Assembly: GCA_015272165.1 (NCBI GenBank)
Contig: JACYMF010000012.1
Coordinates: 1 to 64,000 of the forward strand
Direction: 5' to 3'
Length of the DNA: 64,000 bases
From: Cyanobacterium sp. T60_A2020_053
Lineage (GTDB): Bacteria > Cyanobacteriota > Cyanobacteriia > Cyanobacteriales > Cyanobacteriaceae
The position numbers were made by a program, and so were the translations under genes. The notes under the pieces are model-generated. The model worked only from the letters and a program-made list of their open reading frames with translations, was not told the DNA's origin and searched no databases. Positions within the stretch are counted from its first letter, which is position 1, and each line of letters starts with the position of its first letter. Positions 1-8,312 of the stretch are shown here, piece after piece.

Positions 1-77
1 AAGTTTATGAGAGATTGTCACTTATTTTAAAAAGGTCATCGCCTTTAATATTACAGTTGTTTCAACCTATCAGAAAA

Positions 78-116
78 TTGCACATCATCCCGCAATGATG
101 CAACGCCGTTTTTTTT
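78..116 (+). terminator. possible rho-independent terminator
   Basis: TTGCA-c-ATCAT pairs with ATGATGCAA with one bulged base, and eight T follow after a short GC-rich spacer. It would end a plus-strand transcript entering from outside the window. The rest of the first 229 bases shows no convincing gene. Confidence 0.4.
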
Positions 117-229
117 ATAATACCACCTGATAATTAGCCTTTGATCAAAAAGTGTTGTTGTGAGGGCAAATTGACAATGGATAATTGATAATTTAGGATT
201 TACGCACTGATTATTAAATATTAAAACTT

Positions 230-260
230 CATAATTCATAATTCATAATTCATAATTCAT
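230..260. repeat. CATAATT heptamer array
   Basis: About 4.4 direct copies of the heptamer CATAATT. The last copy abuts the stop codon of purK (TTA on this strand at 260-262). The same array type recurs next to three other genes in the window. Confidence 0.9.
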
Positions 261-1381
261 TAATTCCAGATTGCTTCAATCTGTTTAATAATATCTTTTG
301 CTTCATCTTCAATATTTTCACTATGTAAAATAATAGTAATATGACCTAATTTTCTTCCTAACCTAGTTCCTTTTTTATTATACCAATGAATAAAACTATG
401 GGGAATTTTTGACAGTTGATTTAACTTTAATTCATAATCAGTATCAGGGTTATTATGACCTAATAAATTAACCATCAGCGCCCCTCGCCCCAGTAAATTT
501 AACTTGGTAAAAGGCTTCCCCGTAACCGCTTGTAACTGTAAAGCAAATTGAGAAGTAATACAACCATCAAGGGTATAATGTCCAGAATTATGGGTGCGGG
601 GTGCTGTTTCATTAACTAAAATATTACCTTCTTTAGTTAAAAATAATTCAATACCCATTACGCCAACATAATCCAGCGCCCTCAACAAAGTTTGAGCAAT
701 ATTTTCTACGGTTTTTTGTTGAGATAAACTAAGTTTAGTAGGGGCGATTACCCAATGACAAATTTGATTTTTTTGGTAAGTTTCCACCACAGGATAAATC
801 ACAATTTCCCCCGTCACACTACGCGCGGCTATCACCGCCAATTCCCTCTCGAAAGGGATAAATTCTTCAATTAATACATCTGTATGGTGTAACTGAGCCA
901 AAGCAGAATTTAACTCAGTGTTATTTCTAACAACTATTGTACCTTGCCCATCGTAACCATGACGACGAGCCTTCAGCACCACAGGAAAACCAAACTCTTG
1001 ACAGTCACCAGCGCCCTTCAAAGCCTTAAATTTTGGCACGGGTAAGCCCAAATCAGCTAAAAAAGTACGTTGATCATATTTATCCAACAAAGGCGCTAAA
1101 CTCTGTAAAGAAGGACGAAAACAAACCCCCTCATCTGCTAATTTCTGCAATCCCTCCAAATCCACAAATTCATTTTCAAAGGTAATGACATCACAATATT
1201 GAGCTAATTCTTTTGTACCAGAAAGAGAGGTGACGGGCGCTGGGATTATTTTATCAGCAAGACTTACGGCAGAATCATGCTCATCTGGAGTTTGTACCAT
1301 TAATTTTACACCGATGGTGGGCGCTTCTTTTGCCATCATCCAAGCCAGTTGCCCACCGCCAATTACACCTACTGTCGTCAT
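260..1381 (-). CDS. purK: 5-(carboxyamino)imidazole ribonucleotide synthase PurK
   Basis: ATP-grasp enzyme of purine biosynthesis. It carboxylates aminoimidazole ribonucleotide with bicarbonate and ATP to give N5-CAIR, the substrate of PurE. The N-terminus has the Rossmann-like GGGQLA motif, the middle has the ATP-grasp stretch VVLKARRHGYDGQG, and the C-terminal part has NETAPRTHNSGHYT, typical of PurK. The length (373 aa) is normal. I chose the ATG at 1381; an in-frame GTG at 1387 would add two residues. In some Synechococcus strains the 6S RNA gene lies beside purK, but I see no such RNA here. The gene ends in a CATAATT array. Identification is secure. Confidence 0.95.
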   Translation of the reverse strand: MTTVGVIGGGQLAWMMAKEAPTIGVKLMVQTPDEHDSAVSLADKIIPAPVTSLSGTKELAQYCDVITFENEFVDLEGLQKLADEGVCFRPSLQSLAPLLDKYDQRTFLADLGLPVPKFKALKGAGDCQEFGFPVVLKARRHGYDGQGTIVVRNNTELNSALAQLHHTDVLIEEFIPFERELAVIAARSVTGEIVIYPVVETYQKNQICHWVIAPTKLSLSQQKTVENIAQTLLRALDYVGVMGIELFLTKEGNILVNETAPRTHNSGHYTLDGCITSQFALQLQAVTGKPFTKLNLLGRGALMVNLLGHNNPDTDYELKLNQLSKIPHSFIHWYNKKGTRLGRKLGHITIILHSENIEDEAKDIIKQIEAIWN

Positions 1382-1430
1382 TTTCACTGTGCCACTATAA
1401 ATACGCCTAACTATTGTAAAACCTTGTTAA

Positions 1431-1463
1431 CAAAAAAGAGCAAAAGGTGAGAAGATATGCTCT
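1431..1463 (-). terminator. terminator after the ABC ATPase gene
   Basis: Read on the minus strand, AGAGCA and TGCTCT pair around a 15-base loop and are followed by six T. It lies just downstream of the ABC ATPase stop codon and upstream of purK, so the two genes are probably separate transcripts. Confidence 0.6.
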
Positions 1464-1498
1464 CTTTGTATATACACAATTAAATTTATCTTTGCCCT

Positions 1499-2248
1499 TT
1501 AACCGTTTGAAACTCCTACAGCCTTGAGATAAAGTTCGATGGCTTCATTGGTTTCTCCAAGAAAATTAACCGTACCATTTTCGAGCCAAATAGTCTTAGT
1601 ACATAATGCCTGTACATATTCTAAACTATGGGATACAAATAAAATTGTACTGTTATCCTGCCATAATCCATCAATGCGCTGACGAGATTTTTGGGTAAAT
1701 CGAGCATCTCCTACGGATAATACCTCATCTAAGATTAAAATATCTGGTTGTACATCAGTGGCAATGGCAAAACCGAGGCGCGCTTTCATTCCTGATGACA
1801 AACCTTTGACCGGAATATGAGCGTATTCATTTAATTCAGCAAATTCTAAGATAGCAGAAGTGCGCTGTTTCATCTCCTGACGACCATAACCCAATAATAC
1901 CCCGTATAAAATAATGTTATCCTCTACGGTCATATCTTGATTAAAACCCGCTCCCAACTCGATGAGGGGCGCTATATTACCATCAACTCTAACTTTTCCT
2001 TGAGTGGGGTTAAGAATACCACAGATTACTTTTAAAAGTGTCGATTTTCCAGCACCATTAGCACCAATAATGCCAACTTTTTCACCTTTTTCAATGGTTA
2101 AGTTAATGTTATTAAGAACTTTTTTTTTATTTGGTTTAACGTATTTTCCTTCTAAAAAAGCAAAGATGGTTTTTTTAAGATCATAATTAAATTCTTCTTG
2201 AGTGCGTCGCCATAAGGAAACCTGATCTAAAGTAATAATTTCAGACAT
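1499..2248 (-). CDS. polysaccharide-export type ABC transporter ATP-binding protein
   Basis: 249-aa ATPase of the TagH/KpsT/Wzt class, which energises export of polysaccharide or teichoic-acid-like polymers. Walker A GANGAGKST is at residues 62-70, the signature LSSGM at 150-154 and Walker B LILDE at 171-175. The leader before Walker A (about 50 residues with a basic linker) and the stretch IAPLIELGAGF are typical of the class. It lacks the extra C-terminal carbohydrate-binding domain of long Wzt proteins. No permease gene is adjacent: the neighbours are an inositol monophosphatase upstream and purK downstream, so its membrane partner must be elsewhere. Substrate unknown. Confidence 0.85.
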   Translation of the reverse strand: MSEIITLDQVSLWRRTQEEFNYDLKKTIFAFLEGKYVKPNKKKVLNNINLTIEKGEKVGIIGANGAGKSTLLKVICGILNPTQGKVRVDGNIAPLIELGAGFNQDMTVEDNIILYGVLLGYGRQEMKQRTSAILEFAELNEYAHIPVKGLSSGMKARLGFAIATDVQPDILILDEVLSVGDARFTQKSRQRIDGLWQDNSTILFVSHSLEYVQALCTKTIWLENGTVNFLGETNEAIELYLKAVGVSNG

Positions 2249-2279
2249 AGTGACGGTAACAGGTTATTGTGAGTTTTAA

Positions 2280-2400
2280 TCACTCATTATCTTATAAGGG
2301 CGAAGGGCAAAGGGCAAGGGGCAAAAGGGAGAAAAAATGCAGGAAACAATTACTTCTGCCTTCCACATTTTGTATTCTTACCACTATCCATTACCTTCAC
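2280..2400. repeat. intergenic short-repeat mosaic
   Basis: Purine-rich GGGCAAAGGG units followed by an AACAATTACTTCTGCC segment and a TATCCATTACC segment. The same order of modules recurs at about 10.5, 17.85, 18.4, 38.95 and 44.25 kb. Confidence 0.6.
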
Positions 2401-2423
2401 CCAAAATATCTTTTCAGTAATCC

Positions 2424-3248
2424 CTAAACGGAAAAAGAAAATGCTGGAGAATGAGGTGTTTTGGCTAAAGCATCTTGTAATTGCTGATGAATTTTACCAT
2501 TAGTTGCTAGGATACGACCACTGTTAAGATCAAAAATACTACCATCATAAGCAGTGATATTTCCTCCAGCTTCTCGCAGAATAACCACCCCGGCGAGTAA
2601 ATCCCAAGGGCTTAAACCTCTTTCCCAATAACCATCCAAGCGCCCTCCAGCCAAGTCACAGAGATCGAGGGAAGCACTACCAGCGCGCCTCACCCCTTGC
2701 GTCAAATGGGTAAGATAACAAAATTCAGCATAATTATTATCAGTAGTTTCGCGCCTATCATAAGCGAAACCCGTTACTAAAAGGCTGTTTTTTAACTCCG
2801 TAGTATCAGAAACTTGGATGGGGATATTATTCAAAGTAGCGCCCATACCCACACCGGCGCACCACAACTCATCACGCATGGGATTATAAACCGCCCCTAC
2901 CGAAGGAATACCATCAATGATCAAACCTACTGAAACCCCTGCTTGGGGATAGCCATGGGCGTAGTTAGTCGTACCATCTAAAGGATCAATTACCCACTGA
3001 AAACCGTTATTAGAGGCACTCAGCCCCGACTCTTCTGCTAGGATACCATGGTCTGGACAATGACGTTTAATCGTGGCAATTACTTCTTTTTCCGAATTGC
3101 GATCAACTTCCGTGACTAAATCCCCAGCGTGCCCCTTCTCGGTAATAGATAACTGTTTACCCCAATAATGTTGTAAAACAGCACCCCCGGCGCGCGCCGC
3201 CATTTGAGCAATATCCAGATAAACAGGGATGAAGGAATTAGATGACAT
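2424..3248 (-). CDS. inositol monophosphatase family protein
   Basis: Mg-dependent, Li-sensitive phosphatase fold acting on inositol-1-phosphate or related sugar phosphates. Counting from the ATG at 3248, metal ligands appear as AEESG (about 71-75), DPLDGTTN (88-95) and the C-terminal SPWDLLAG with W-D at 215-216. The 274-aa length fits the family. A GTG start at 3272 would add eight residues (MITNSPKK), but that region is a copy of the ssrA promoter region and has no ribosome binding site, so I prefer the ATG. The exact substrate cannot be read from sequence; cyanobacterial members include SuhB-like and histidinol-phosphatase-like enzymes. Confidence 0.88.
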   Translation of the reverse strand: MSSNSFIPVYLDIAQMAARAGGAVLQHYWGKQLSITEKGHAGDLVTEVDRNSEKEVIATIKRHCPDHGILAEESGLSASNNGFQWVIDPLDGTTNYAHGYPQAGVSVGLIIDGIPSVGAVYNPMRDELWCAGVGMGATLNNIPIQVSDTTELKNSLLVTGFAYDRRETTDNNYAEFCYLTHLTQGVRRAGSASLDLCDLAGGRLDGYWERGLSPWDLLAGVVILREAGGNITAYDGSIFDLNSGRILATNGKIHQQLQDALAKTPHSPAFSFSV

Positions 3249-3265
3249 TTTTTTTGGTGAATTAG

Positions 3266-3310
3266 TTATCACTTTTAAAAATAACAGTTATGGTTAAGAA
3301 TAGATCAAGA
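3266..3310. repeat. direct repeat of the ssrA promoter region (copy A)
   Basis: About 42 bases nearly identical to 3525-3567 just before ssrA: TTATCA, a run of A/T, AATAACAGTTA, then TAAGAATAGATCAAG. The two copies flank a degraded gene piece. Confidence 0.75.
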
Positions 3311-3359
3311 AACTTTAAATTTTCGCTAACATTAATATTTAGCCATAGATGATGAAGAA

Positions 3360-3497
3360 ATGAGCATTTTAAAGCATGGATGCTATCATCATTATGAATC
3401 CATAGCGCCCACCAACGTTTATGATAACGGTTTGATTTGGGGCGATTATTTTTTCATTGATGCTTTACAGACTTACCAGAGATTAAGTCAAAAATAG
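3360..3497 (+). pseudogene. C-terminal remnant of a GH88-like glucuronyl hydrolase
   Basis: A 45-codon open stretch includes LIWGDYFFIDALQTYQRL before its stop. This resembles the C-terminal end of unsaturated glucuronyl hydrolases (glycoside hydrolase family 88), which end in WGDYFYLEAL-like sequence. The open frame extends only a few codons upstream to a TAA, so the catalytic domain is missing and this is a leftover fragment. It sits between the two direct-repeat copies upstream of ssrA. The family assignment rests on one motif recognised from memory. Confidence 0.5.
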
Positions 3498-3525
3498 TGT
3501 TTTACCAATTTTGTCTGAAAATTAA

Positions 3526-3554
3526 TTGTCATTTTTAAAAATAACAGTTACGAT
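3526..3554 (+). promoter_or_regulatory. putative ssrA promoter
   Basis: TTGTCA (3526-3531) and TACGAT (3549-3554) are separated by 17 bases and lie 14 bases before the mature tmRNA 5' end, leaving room for a short leader removed by RNase P. Confidence 0.45.
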
Positions 3555-3567
3555 AAGAATATATCAA

Positions 3568-3956
3568 GGGGCTGTAACGGTTTCGACAGGTTAGTGAAAG
3601 CTGACCCGTGATACAGGTCGAGAGTGAATCTCCTCTCGTAAATAAAAGATTCAAAAAAAATAGTAAATGCGAACAACATCGTTCCTTTTGCTCGTAAAGC
3701 CGCTCCTGTAGCTGCCTAAGACCAAAAAACTTGGTTCGAGCGCTTATAGTGTGACTCCGTTAAACATTATAGGCAACCCTTAACGGATGCCCTCTCATAC
3801 TGTTTTCAGTCAGTTAAAGAGTTAAGATAATACTGGAAAATCCTGCTATCAGGGATAATTGATAGTTCCCGCCTGATGGACTAGAAAGGCTAAACCTGTG
3901 AATGAGCGATAGGTAAATAACTAATTTGGACAGCAGTTCGACTCTGCTCAGTTCCA
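3568..3956 (+). ncRNA. ssrA: transfer-messenger RNA (tmRNA)
   Basis: One-piece tmRNA that rescues stalled ribosomes by trans-translation. The 5' end GGGGCTG pairs with CAGTTCC at the 3' end, and the T-arm GTTCGACTC is present near 3936. The resume codon is GCG at 3669. The tag reads ANNIVPFARKAAPVAA followed by TAA at 3717-3719, a typical cyanobacterial degradation tag ending in small hydrophobic residues. CCA is not encoded. Length is about 389 nt. Confidence 0.97.
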
Positions 3957-3968
3957 TATAAGAAGGGG

Positions 3969-3992
3969 GGCGCTAGATATGGCGCCTTTTTT
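3969..3992 (+). terminator. ssrA terminator
   Basis: GGCGC and GCGCC form a stem around a short loop, followed directly by six T. It lies 13 bases after the tmRNA end. One arm contains an AGCGCCC-family motif. Confidence 0.75.
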
Positions 3993-4620
3993 CTTGTGTA
4001 AAATATAGCAAAAGTATTTTAGCTTGTATTGGATTGAGCTTGTAGAAGAATACAAGATTACATCTGATACGTTTATGCAGAATAAAACGGCATATACCGT
4101 AATAAACTGCAATAGCATTTGAGTAAAATACTCAAAAGGAGGTATCCCTCAAAGCCTTAAAAAATATTTTTAAGACACTTATGTTATCTGATTTAACAGA
4201 CTGCTTCACCCACGGAAGCGTTAATAGTATTACTATCCTATTTTTGTAAGGTACTTCCCCAAAAGGGGCAACCAAAATCTCCCTTTATCGTACATCAAAT
4301 ATTACTTTTCTGAAACCGAAATCGAATACTTTCACAAACTTTTTATTTATTTGTCCTTTTATGTCATTTTAGATCCGTTTATATAGAAAATCTAAGATTT
4401 AGTAAATCTCTTACACGAAGATACTAAAACCTACCTCGTAATTGTCAATTATCCATTATCAATTTGCCATCTCAGGTTAATTAGCATAAGTCTTTTTCTT
4501 GATAAGTTACTAATTATCTTAATTTTTTTTACTTCAAATTTGCTCTTGAATTTATGTGGTTAAGCTAGAATAAAAGATTGAGACTTCAACACATTAATAT
4601 TTAAGTATTCACCACCCATA
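3993..4620. other. gene-free region with consecutive small hairpins
   Basis: No credible reading frame. Between 4018 and 4270 there is a run of short perfect inverted repeats: CTTGTA/TACAAG (4023-4056), ACGG/CCGT (4087-4100), TTTGAGTA/TACTCAAA (4118-4136), GAGG/CCTC (4139-4150), CTTAAAAA/TTTTTAAG (4156-4174), GCTTC/GAAGC (4203-4219), ATAGTA/TACTAT (4224-4236) and CCCC/GGGG (4257-4268). From 4440 on it holds ATTATCCATTATCAATT-type repeats and then the cdsA leader. Confidence 0.6.
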
Positions 4621-5511
4621 ATGCCCTATACCAGAACCATTAGTACCATTGTTGCCATTGCCCTTGCCCTGATTATGATTGTGGTAGGAGGATGGTACTT
4701 TGCCATCGCTTTTGGTGTTTTAGTTTTTTTGGCTCAATCAGAGTATTTTCGCTTGGTAAAAGCCAAAGGTATTGAACCGGCTATCAAAACTACCATGATA
4801 GTATCGCAGTTGTTGTTAATTTGTGCCACGTTAACTCCTCGTTTTACCGATGCCATGTTTGCTTTAGGAGGGGCGCTGATTTGTTTTTATTTACTTTTTC
4901 AGCCTAAGTTAGCCACTATTGCTGATATTTCTACCTCTATTTTGGGCTTATTTTATGCTGGTTATTTACCTAGTTATTGGATTCGTTTACGGGTGAGTTT
5001 GGATAAGGAAAATTATTCTCATATTATTCCCAATATCCATAATCTACCTTTAGATGGTTATTTTCCTCTTCATCCGTTGGATTTTAATACTTTTCCTGAT
5101 GCTTTAAAAATAACTTTTGTGGCCATGGCTTGTATTTGGGCGGCGGATATTGGTGCTTATTTGATTGGTAAAAATTTTGGGAAAACTAAGTTATCGGAAA
5201 TTAGCCCGAAAAAAACTGTTGAAGGTTCTTTATCTGGTGTTGCTGGTAGTATTATCATTGGTTTACTTGGTGCTTGGTTGTTACAGTGGCATTGGTGGGG
5301 AGTGACAGGCGCCCTCCTCGGCTTTCTAATCGGTGTCGTGAGTTTATTAGGTGATTTGATGGAATCGATGATGAAACGAGATGCTGGAGTTAAGGATTCC
5401 GGCGCCCTCATCCCCGGTCATGGTGGTATCTTAGATCGTACTGATAGTTATATTTTTACAGCGCCCGTCGTCTATTATTTTATTACTCTGTTTTTGCCTT
5501 TATTTACTTAG
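4621..5511 (+). CDS. cdsA: phosphatidate cytidylyltransferase
   Basis: Integral membrane enzyme that makes CDP-diacylglycerol from phosphatidic acid and CTP, the branch point to phosphatidylglycerol. The 296-aa protein has about eight hydrophobic segments. The family signature lies near the C-terminus: [18 protein letters not shown] followed by ILDRTD, with the conserved Lys-Asp, His-Gly-Gly and Asp-Arg residues. The ATG at 4621 follows a non-coding leader of several hundred bases. The next gene, cysK, is on the same strand after a repeat-filled gap, so co-transcription is uncertain. Confidence 0.95.
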   Translation: MPYTRTISTIVAIALALIMIVVGGWYFAIAFGVLVFLAQSEYFRLVKAKGIEPAIKTTMIVSQLLLICATLTPRFTDAMFALGGALICFYLLFQPKLATIADISTSILGLFYAGYLPSYWIRLRVSLDKENYSHIIPNIHNLPLDGYFPLHPLDFNTFPDALKITFVAMACIWAADIGAYLIGKNFGKTKLSEISPKKTVEGSLSGVAGSIIIGLLGAWLLQWHWWGVTGALLGFLIGVVSLLGDLMESMMKRDAGVKDSGALIPGHGGILDRTDSYIFTAPVVYYFITLFLPLFT

Positions 5512-5565
5512 AGAAGGGGAGAAGGGGAGAAGGGGCAGAAAGGGAGAAAGGGAGGCAAAAAATGA
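5512..5565. repeat. purine-rich GAAGGGGA tandem repeat
   Basis: Five to six degenerate copies of an 8-9 base unit of the GAGAAGGG type follow the cdsA stop codon directly. Similar purine runs occur at 11295 and 18360. Confidence 0.7.
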
Positions 5566-5577
5566 TAATTTATAGTT

Positions 5578-5646
5578 CATAATTCATAATTCATAATTCA
5601 TAATTCATAATTCATAATTCATAATTCATAATTCATAATTCATAAT
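5578..5646. repeat. CATAATT heptamer array running into the cysK start
   Basis: Almost ten perfect direct copies of the heptamer CATAATT. The cysK start codon (ATG at 5645) lies in the last copy, so the array takes the place of a ribosome binding site. Confidence 0.95.
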
Positions 5647-6577
5647 GAAAGTCGCACAAAATATCACCGAATTAATCGGTAAAACTCCCCTCGTCAAGTT
5701 AAATCGCATTCCTCAAAGTGAAGGTTGTCAGGCAGAAATTTTAATTAAATTAGAAGGCATGAATCCTTCTGCTTCGGTGAAAGATAGAATCGGTGTCAAC
5801 ATGATTAACTCTGCTGAAAAAGCCGGATTAATTAGCCCCGATAAAACTATTTTAGTTGAACCGACTTCTGGTAATACAGGCATCGCTTTAGCTATGGCAG
5901 CAGCAGCTAAAGGTTACAAGTTAATTTTAACCATGCCTGAGACTATGAGCTCGGAGAGGCGCGCTATGTTAAGAGCTTTTGGGGCAAAATTAGAGTTAAC
6001 GCCGGGTAGCGAAGGGATGCGCGGTTGCATCGAAAGGGCGCAGGAAATCGTGGAAACCATCCCCCATGCTTATATGTTACAACAATTTAACAATCCTGCT
6101 AATCCAGAAATTCACCGCTTAACCACGGCTGAGGAAATTTGGGCGGATACTGATGGCAAAATAGATTTTTTGGTGGCGGGTGTTGGCACGGGTGGCACAA
6201 TTACGGGCATAAGTGAAGTAATTAAGAGTAAAAAGACGAATTTTAAAGCTATTGCGGTTGAGCCTGTCAATAGTGCGGTATTATCAGGAAATAAGCCCGG
6301 TTCTCATAAAATACAGGGTATCGGAGCTGGTTTCATTCCTGAAGTGTTACGGGTTGATTTAATCGATGAAATTATTACTGTTACTGACGATGAGGCTATC
6401 GGTTACGGGCGCCGTTTAGCACGGGAAGAAGGGATTTTAGCGGGAATTTCTACGGGAGCAGCTTTGGCGGGGGCGCTGAAATTAGGCAAAAGACTAGAAA
6501 ATAAGGGTAAATTAATTGTTATGATACAACCTAGCTTTGGTGAGCGCTATTTAAGCACTCCATTATTTCAAGATTAA
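5645..6577 (+). CDS. cysK: cysteine synthase (O-acetylserine sulfhydrylase)
   Basis: PLP enzyme that makes L-cysteine from O-acetylserine and sulfide. Lys46 in [10 protein letters not shown] is the Schiff-base lysine, and the substrate loop TSGNTG is at 74-79. The glycine-rich phosphate-binding loop reads [10 protein letters not shown] and the C-terminal part has GISTGAA. The length of 310 aa matches CysK rather than the longer cystathionine beta-synthases. The start codon is embedded in a heptamer array and no Shine-Dalgarno sequence is visible, so copy-number change in the array could affect expression; that is inference. Confidence 0.95.
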   Translation: MKVAQNITELIGKTPLVKLNRIPQSEGCQAEILIKLEGMNPSASVKDRIGVNMINSAEKAGLISPDKTILVEPTSGNTGIALAMAAAAKGYKLILTMPETMSSERRAMLRAFGAKLELTPGSEGMRGCIERAQEIVETIPHAYMLQQFNNPANPEIHRLTTAEEIWADTDGKIDFLVAGVGTGGTITGISEVIKSKKTNFKAIAVEPVNSAVLSGNKPGSHKIQGIGAGFIPEVLRVDLIDEIITVTDDEAIGYGRRLAREEGILAGISTGAALAGALKLGKRLENKGKLIVMIQPSFGERYLSTPLFQD

Positions 6578-6599
6578 TAAAAAGGGCAAAGGTAGTTTT

Positions 6600-6675
6600 T
6601 TTACTATCTTGGCTAAAGTCTTTAATTTATAATCATTTCACCTGAAACCTGACACCCGAAGCCTGACACCTCTTT
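6600..6675. repeat. CCTGACACC-type short repeats
   Basis: A TAATTTATAATCATTTC module followed by CCTGAAACCTGACACC and related units. The same order recurs at about 9140-9180 and 41970-42013. Confidence 0.6.
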
Positions 6676-6766
6676 GCTTTTGTCGGGTATAATCCCAAAA
6701 GGGAACATTTACCTTTAATTCAACGACCACAACTCTAAATTTTCTTTTTATCATATATTTACTGTC

Positions 6767-7540
6767 ATGATTAATCGCCGTCATTGGATTCGCTTAACGG
6801 GATATGGAGTTTTAACCAGTCTTCTTGCTACTCGATATACTCCCGTTGTTGCTCAAAATAATACAGGAGTAATGATAAAATGGTTAGGTCATAGTTGTTT
6901 TCTGTTTACGGGAGATAACTTGAAGGTTTTGAGTAATCCTTTTCAACCTCTCGGTTGCACGGCAAGTTATCCAGCGCCCCTCGCCGTAGCTGATGCAGTG
7001 ATGATTAGTAGTCGATTACTGGATGAGGGCGCTGTGACGGATTTACCTAATAACCCTCAGTTAATGATCGAATCTGGTACTTATGAAGTAAAAAATACTC
7101 GCTTTCAAGGCATTAAAACTTTTCATGATCGAGAAAGAGGCAGAAGATTTGGGGAAAATTTAGTGTGGCGTTGGAATCAAGGTGGGGTAAATATTGTACA
7201 TCTTGGCGGTATTGCTTCCCCTATTGATATTGAACAAAGAATCTTGATTGGCACTCCTGATCTTGTTTTTATCCCTGTGGGGGGGGGCGCTAAAAATTAT
7301 AATCCCCAAGAAGCTATGGATGCCATTCGGGTATTAAATCCTAAAATGATTATCCCCACTCAATATTTAACACCCCAAGCTGATCCTAGTAGTTGTGAAC
7401 TAGCACCTGTAACCGATTTTGTTAAACTAGCTCAAGCACAGGGCATGAATATTCGCATCTTGTCCACAAATCAAATTACTGTTAAGCCCCAAGATTTGCA
7501 ACAACAAGGTACATTAGTAAGAGTGTTCTCTTTTAAGTAA
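6767..7540 (+). CDS. exported metallo-beta-lactamase-fold protein lacking the usual metal motif
   Basis: The 257-aa protein begins with two arginines and a hydrophobic stretch (residues 4-30, ending VVAQ), so it is probably exported, perhaps by the Tat route. The body resembles the UlaG-like branch of the metallo-beta-lactamase superfamily: IKWLGHSCFLFTG near 38-50, a later GGIASPIDI, and IPVGGGAKNY then IIPTQY. Where relatives carry the zinc motif HxHxDH after the second strand, this protein reads VMISSRLLDEG. It may therefore not bind metals in the standard way. It is followed ten bases later by the next gene, a likely operon. Function unknown. Confidence 0.65.
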   Translation: MINRRHWIRLTGYGVLTSLLATRYTPVVAQNNTGVMIKWLGHSCFLFTGDNLKVLSNPFQPLGCTASYPAPLAVADAVMISSRLLDEGAVTDLPNNPQLMIESGTYEVKNTRFQGIKTFHDRERGRRFGENLVWRWNQGGVNIVHLGGIASPIDIEQRILIGTPDLVFIPVGGGAKNYNPQEAMDAIRVLNPKMIIPTQYLTPQADPSSCELAPVTDFVKLAQAQGMNIRILSTNQITVKPQDLQQQGTLVRVFSFK

Positions 7541-7550
7541 TTTTACTTCT

Positions 7551-8243
7551 ATGTCCATAAATAATTCTCTAGTTTTAGTTAGTAAATTAGTATTATTTGA
7601 GCAAGGAAAATATGTCGTCAAAGTGACGGCAAAGCAAAATCAACAGATTTTGGGTACAGCTATGGGGGCTGGTGATACGGTGGAGGGCGCTGAAGACAAG
7701 GCACGAGAAAGGGTGTTAAAATTTATTAATGCTTCCTCTATTACCCTTCATCAAGCATCCTCTGCTACTATTACAACAAATCCAGCGCCCATCACCCCGA
7801 CCATACAACCTGTAAAAAAAGTCGAATCGAAATCAGTTAATTTACCCCTCACCAAAGTAGAAAATACAACTAATTTTCCCTTAGAAAATTATTTAAAAAA
7901 AGAAAATCAAAGTATTGAAGAAGAAAATAATTATGTGCCAGAAATAATCGAAAATAAAGAAGAAGAAATTACCATTAGCCCAGAAGAAGATCAAATCAAC
8001 TTAGAATTACCCCTAAATTTAGAAAAATCAGCACCCGACAACTATCAAAACCCTTCTTTTGACTTAAACGAAACCGTTGATTTTACCCAAGTTATTGATC
8101 AAACTACCATAGAATTAAAGCGCTTAGGGTGGACTCAAGAACAGGGAAAAAAATATCTATTGGAAACCTATGGCAAAAAATCCCGCCATCTCCTTGATGA
8201 TAATGAGTTGATCGAGTTTTTAAATTATTTACAAAGTATATGA
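7551..8243 (+). CDS. conserved cyanobacterial protein of unknown function
   Basis: 230 aa with two conserved ends and a variable acidic middle. Residues 1-60 form a small domain (LVSKLVLFEQGKYVVKVTAK, then an alanine- and glutamate-rich helix). Residues 65-165 are low-complexity, rich in E, N and P. The C-terminal 55 residues (IELKRLGWTQEQGKKYLLET, then GKKSRHLLDDNELIEFLNYL) form a helical module that I recognise from the C-termini of other cyanobacterial proteins, some linked with DNA metabolism. That link is recall, not proof. It probably shares a transcript with the preceding gene. Confidence 0.6.
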   Translation: MSINNSLVLVSKLVLFEQGKYVVKVTAKQNQQILGTAMGAGDTVEGAEDKARERVLKFINASSITLHQASSATITTNPAPITPTIQPVKKVESKSVNLPLTKVENTTNFPLENYLKKENQSIEEENNYVPEIIENKEEEITISPEEDQINLELPLNLEKSAPDNYQNPSFDLNETVDFTQVIDQTTIELKRLGWTQEQGKKYLLETYGKKSRHLLDDNELIEFLNYLQSI

Positions 8244-8312
8244 GTAGGTAATCAAAATTAATTATATTTTTATAGTCGTAAAATTTATTAAATGGCGGTG
8301 AAGGGCGCTGGA

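Noticed and set aside
51-239. 62-codon minus-strand frame at the window start
   Set aside because: It runs through a terminator-like hairpin and ATTATCAATTGTCC repeats and has no recognisable pattern or ribosome binding site.
1388-1498. 6S RNA gene beside purK
   Set aside because: The gap upstream of purK is only about 110 bases and shows only the ABC-gene terminator; the region downstream shows no 6S-like long hairpin.
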